Shown: positions 8,518 to 9,869 of the stretch, in pieces | Layout of the letters: each line of letters opens with the position of its first letter | How positions within the stretch are numbered: the first letter of the stretch is position 1 | DNA from: Hydrogenophaga sp. | GTDB taxonomy: Bacteria; Pseudomonadota; Gammaproteobacteria; Burkholderiales; Burkholderiaceae_C | NCBI GenBank assembly: GCA_018335615.1 | Contig: JAGXRS010000055.1 | Span: forward strand, 1 to 9,869 | Length of the DNA: 9,869 bases | Direction of reading: 5' to 3' | Made by a program: the position numbers and the translations under genes | The notes under the pieces: generated by a model | Told to the model about the DNA's origin: nothing | What the model saw: the letters and a program-made list of their open reading frames with translations, nothing else | Database searches by the model: none

Positions 8518-8588
8518 GGTGGCTGTCCACTCGCTCGGAACCCGACCTGCCGGCATGGCCCCGTCCCGCCGCGCGTCCGGGACCAGGC

Positions 8589-8620
8589 AAAAAAAAACCG
8601 ACCTTTGTGGGGTCGGTTTT
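8589..8620 (-). terminator. Intrinsic terminator acting on leftward (minus-strand) transcription
   Basis: Reading the minus strand: CCGACC (8616-8611), loop CCACAAA, GGTCGG (8603-8598), then nine consecutive T (8597-8589). AAAA precedes the stem, so the paired region can extend to 10 bp. On the plus strand the same stem is followed by only four T and then GG, so leftward termination is strongly favoured. It lies upstream of the TSUP gene in that gene's own direction. It therefore either insulates that gene or ends a separate transcript from 8621-8840. The permease's own promoter must then lie in 8500-8588, where I do not find a good one. Confidence 0.8.
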
Positions 8621-8790
8621 GGCATGTCTGGCATCTCTGGGGACGCTGGTACAGCATGTGGTTGTTATTGGACTGGGTTGTCTCCTCGGTCCCCCGCGGT
8701 CAACAGCGCGTGGCGCCGTGCGAGTGGGGATACTTTAGTGTGTCGCCCCAGCTGTGTGCATCGGGACTTTCCCAGGGGTCCGGGTCGGAC
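8621..8790. other. Non-coding part of the TSUP-amt divergent region
   Basis: The whole 8500-8840 region has no convincing gene. This central part contains TTGACC on the minus strand (about 8702-8697), which resembles a -35, but the sequence 17 bp downstream is a poor -10. It also contains a GCTG-GTA-CAGC inverted repeat (8645-8655) and GGAC...GTCC arms around 8765-8780. No tRNA features were seen. I could not identify a convincing paired NtrC-type enhancer with TGCACCA arms, although one would be expected upstream of the sigma-54 promoter at 8791. Small frames here are short or run through the terminator. Confidence 0.4.
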
Positions 8791-8807
8791 TTGGCACAAG
8801 TTATGCA
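8791..8807 (+). promoter_or_regulatory. Sigma-54 (RpoN) promoter for amt
   Basis: TTGGCACAAGTTATGCA agrees with the sigma-54 consensus TTGGCACG-N4-TTGCA at 11 of 13 defined positions. It has the invariant GG (8793-8794) and GC (8805-8806) at exactly the required 12-bp register. The inferred transcription start is about 8818, which leaves a 23-nt leader before the ATG at 8841. Ammonium transporters are classically RpoN/NtrC-controlled and induced when nitrogen is limiting, so motif and gene agree. Confidence 0.8.
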
Positions 8808-8840
8808 ATGGGGTAAGCATTTTGGGTCATGGGTCACAAA

Positions 8841-9869
8841 ATGCACCAACATCGCTGGCTGATGGCATTCGCAGGGGGCCTTTTCCCTGCCACCTCCCTC
8901 TGGGCACAAGCCGCCCCGGCGGCCCTCCCGCCCACAGCGGCGCCCGCGTTGAGCAGCCCCGGGCTGGTGGCAGTGTCCACCATCAGCAGCGCCGACACCG
9001 CCTGGCTGATGGTCAGCACGGCTTTGGTGCTGCTGATGACCTTGCCCGGCATCGCACTGTTCTACGGCGGCATGGTGCGCCGCCAGAACGTCATCAACAC
9101 CATGGCCAGCGTGGTGGGCATTGCCGCGGTGGTGAGCGTGCTCTGGTTTGCGCTGGCCTACTCGCTGGCCTTCACCCCGGGCAGCGAGGCGCTGGGCGGC
9201 TTCATCGGCGGCGTGGAGCGCATGGGCTTTGCCGGGCTGGAGTTCCTGGGCGAGAGTGGCCAGGTGGCGGTCAGCCACATCGCGCCGCATGTGCCCGAAT
9301 CGGTGTTTGCCATGTTCCAGCTCAGCTTCGCCATCATCACCTGCGCACTGGTGGTGGGGGCACTGGTGGAGCGCATGCACTTTGGTGCGCTGATGCTGTT
9401 TGCCGGCCTGTGGCTGCTGCTGGTGTACGCGCCGGTGGCGCACTGGGTGTGGTCGCCCAATGGCTGGCTGGCCGGTCTGGGCGCACTGGATTTTGCCGGC
9501 GGCGCGGTGGTGCACATCAATGCGGGAGCGGCGGCACTGGTCTGCGCCTACGCGCTGGGCCCGCGGCTGGGCCACGGCCGCGAGCCCTTTCTGCCCTTCA
9601 ACCTCGGCCTGACGATGGCCGGTACCGGCCTGCTGTGGGTGGGCTGGTTCGGCTTCAACGCCGGCTCGGCGCTGACCGCCGACGGCCGCGCTGGCCTGGC
9701 GCTGGCGGTGACGCACATTGCCGCGGCGGCCGGTGCCGTGTCCTGGATGGGCGCCGAGTGGTTCGTGCGGCGCCATGTGTCGCTGCTGGGCCTGTGCTCG
9801 GGCGTGGTGGCCGGCCTGGTGGCCATCACGCCGGCCGCGGGCTTCGTGACGCCGCGCGCGGCGCTGCTG
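8841..9869 (+). CDS. amtB: Amt/AmtB-family ammonium transporter (3' end beyond window)
   Basis: A homotrimeric inner-membrane channel that recruits ammonium at a periplasmic site and conducts it inward. The 343 visible residues start with a cleavable signal peptide: basic HQHR, hydrophobic core about 6-21, and a likely cut after AQA near residue 24. The first helix follows at about 53-75, with LPGIALFYGGMVRRQNVINTM at 68-88. By alignment with E. coli AmtB, the recruitment/gate phenylalanines are F159 and F163 in FQLSFAIIT, the recruitment-site Trp is W204, and the structural Asp and first pore His are D217 and H225 in DFAGGAVVHINAGA. WVGWFGFNAGSA (266-277) is also family-typical. The second pore His and cytoplasmic tail lie beyond the edge. 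An in-frame ATG at 8829 is possible but would leave only about 11 nt of leader from the predicted sigma-54 start. No glnK precedes it; the GlnK partner gene must be downstream or elsewhere. Confidence 0.96.
   Translation, partial: MHQHRWLMAFAGGLFPATSLWAQAAPAALPPTAAPALSSPGLVAVSTISSADTAWLMVSTALVLLMTLPGIALFYGGMVRRQNVINTMASVVGIAAVVSVLWFALAYSLAFTPGSEALGGFIGGVERMGFAGLEFLGESGQVAVSHIAPHVPESVFAMFQLSFAIITCALVVGALVERMHFGALMLFAGLWLLLVYAPVAHWVWSPNGWLAGLGALDFAGGAVVHINAGAAALVCAYALGPRLGHGREPFLPFNLGLTMAGTGLLWVGWFGFNAGSALTADGRAGLALAVTHIAAAAGAVSWMGAEWFVRRHVSLLGLCSGVVAGLVAITPAAGFVTPRAALL

Noticed and set aside
8500..8634. N-terminal extension of the TSUP permease to 297 residues
   Set aside because: It would require translating through the intrinsic terminator at 8589-8620, and the extension has no membrane or family character.
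8621..8840. tRNA or known structured RNA in the TSUP-amt gap
   Set aside because: I found no T-loop signature, acceptor stem or recognisable riboswitch core on either strand. Only the terminator supports a transcript, so it is kept as a finding and not called as a gene.
8700..9776. 358-codon open frame on the minus strand across amt
   Set aside because: It is an antisense shadow of the Amt gene, with a His/Gln/Ala/Gly-rich product and no domain. It also spans the sigma-54 promoter.

Overview
The window looks like core chromosome of a GC-rich (roughly two-thirds G+C by eye) betaproteobacterium. Burkholderiales, and most likely Comamonadaceae (a Hydrogenophaga/Acidovorax-like organism), is the best fit. 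This rests on the pairing of a gatCAB operon divergent from mreBCD-mrdA, on the protein sequences, and on a GC-rich intergenic repeat of a type I associate with that family. The taxon is inferred from pattern recognition, not from a database search.

Left arm (1-2647, minus strand): the tRNA-dependent amidotransferase operon gatC-gatA-gatB. gatC and gatA overlap by 4 bp. A 132-bp, hairpin-rich spacer separates gatA from gatB, and gatB runs off the left edge. GatCAB converts misacylated Glu-tRNA(Gln) and/or Asp-tRNA(Asn) into the correct aminoacyl-tRNA.

Centre (2921-7713, plus strand): the rod-shape / cell-elongation operon mreB-mreC-mreD-mrdA. It encodes the actin-like filament, its periplasmic and membrane partners, and the elongation transpeptidase PBP2. 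mreC and mreD overlap by 4 bp. A 240-bp spacer separates mreD from mrdA. rodA, which often follows mrdA, is not here. The 273-bp divergent region between gatC and mreB must hold both operons' promoters. It contains one AT-richer core and a DnaA-box-like 9-mer.

Right arm (7741-9869): a TSUP-family (TauE/SafE, YfcA-like) membrane permease lies on the minus strand, convergent with mrdA. The two stop codons form the two ends of one perfect 12-bp stem. Divergent from it is an Amt/AmtB ammonium transporter, cut off by the right edge, with a near-consensus sigma-54 promoter just upstream. The 341-bp region between the two also holds an intrinsic terminator pointing left. No annotated gene feeds that terminator, so a short unannotated minus-strand transcript is possible.

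I saw no mobile element, CRISPR array, rRNA or tRNA, and no evidence of a wholly new system. The most interesting items are the matching 24-bp repeats placed immediately after stop codons inside both operons, the orphan terminator, the sigma-54 promoter, and the stop-sharing stem.
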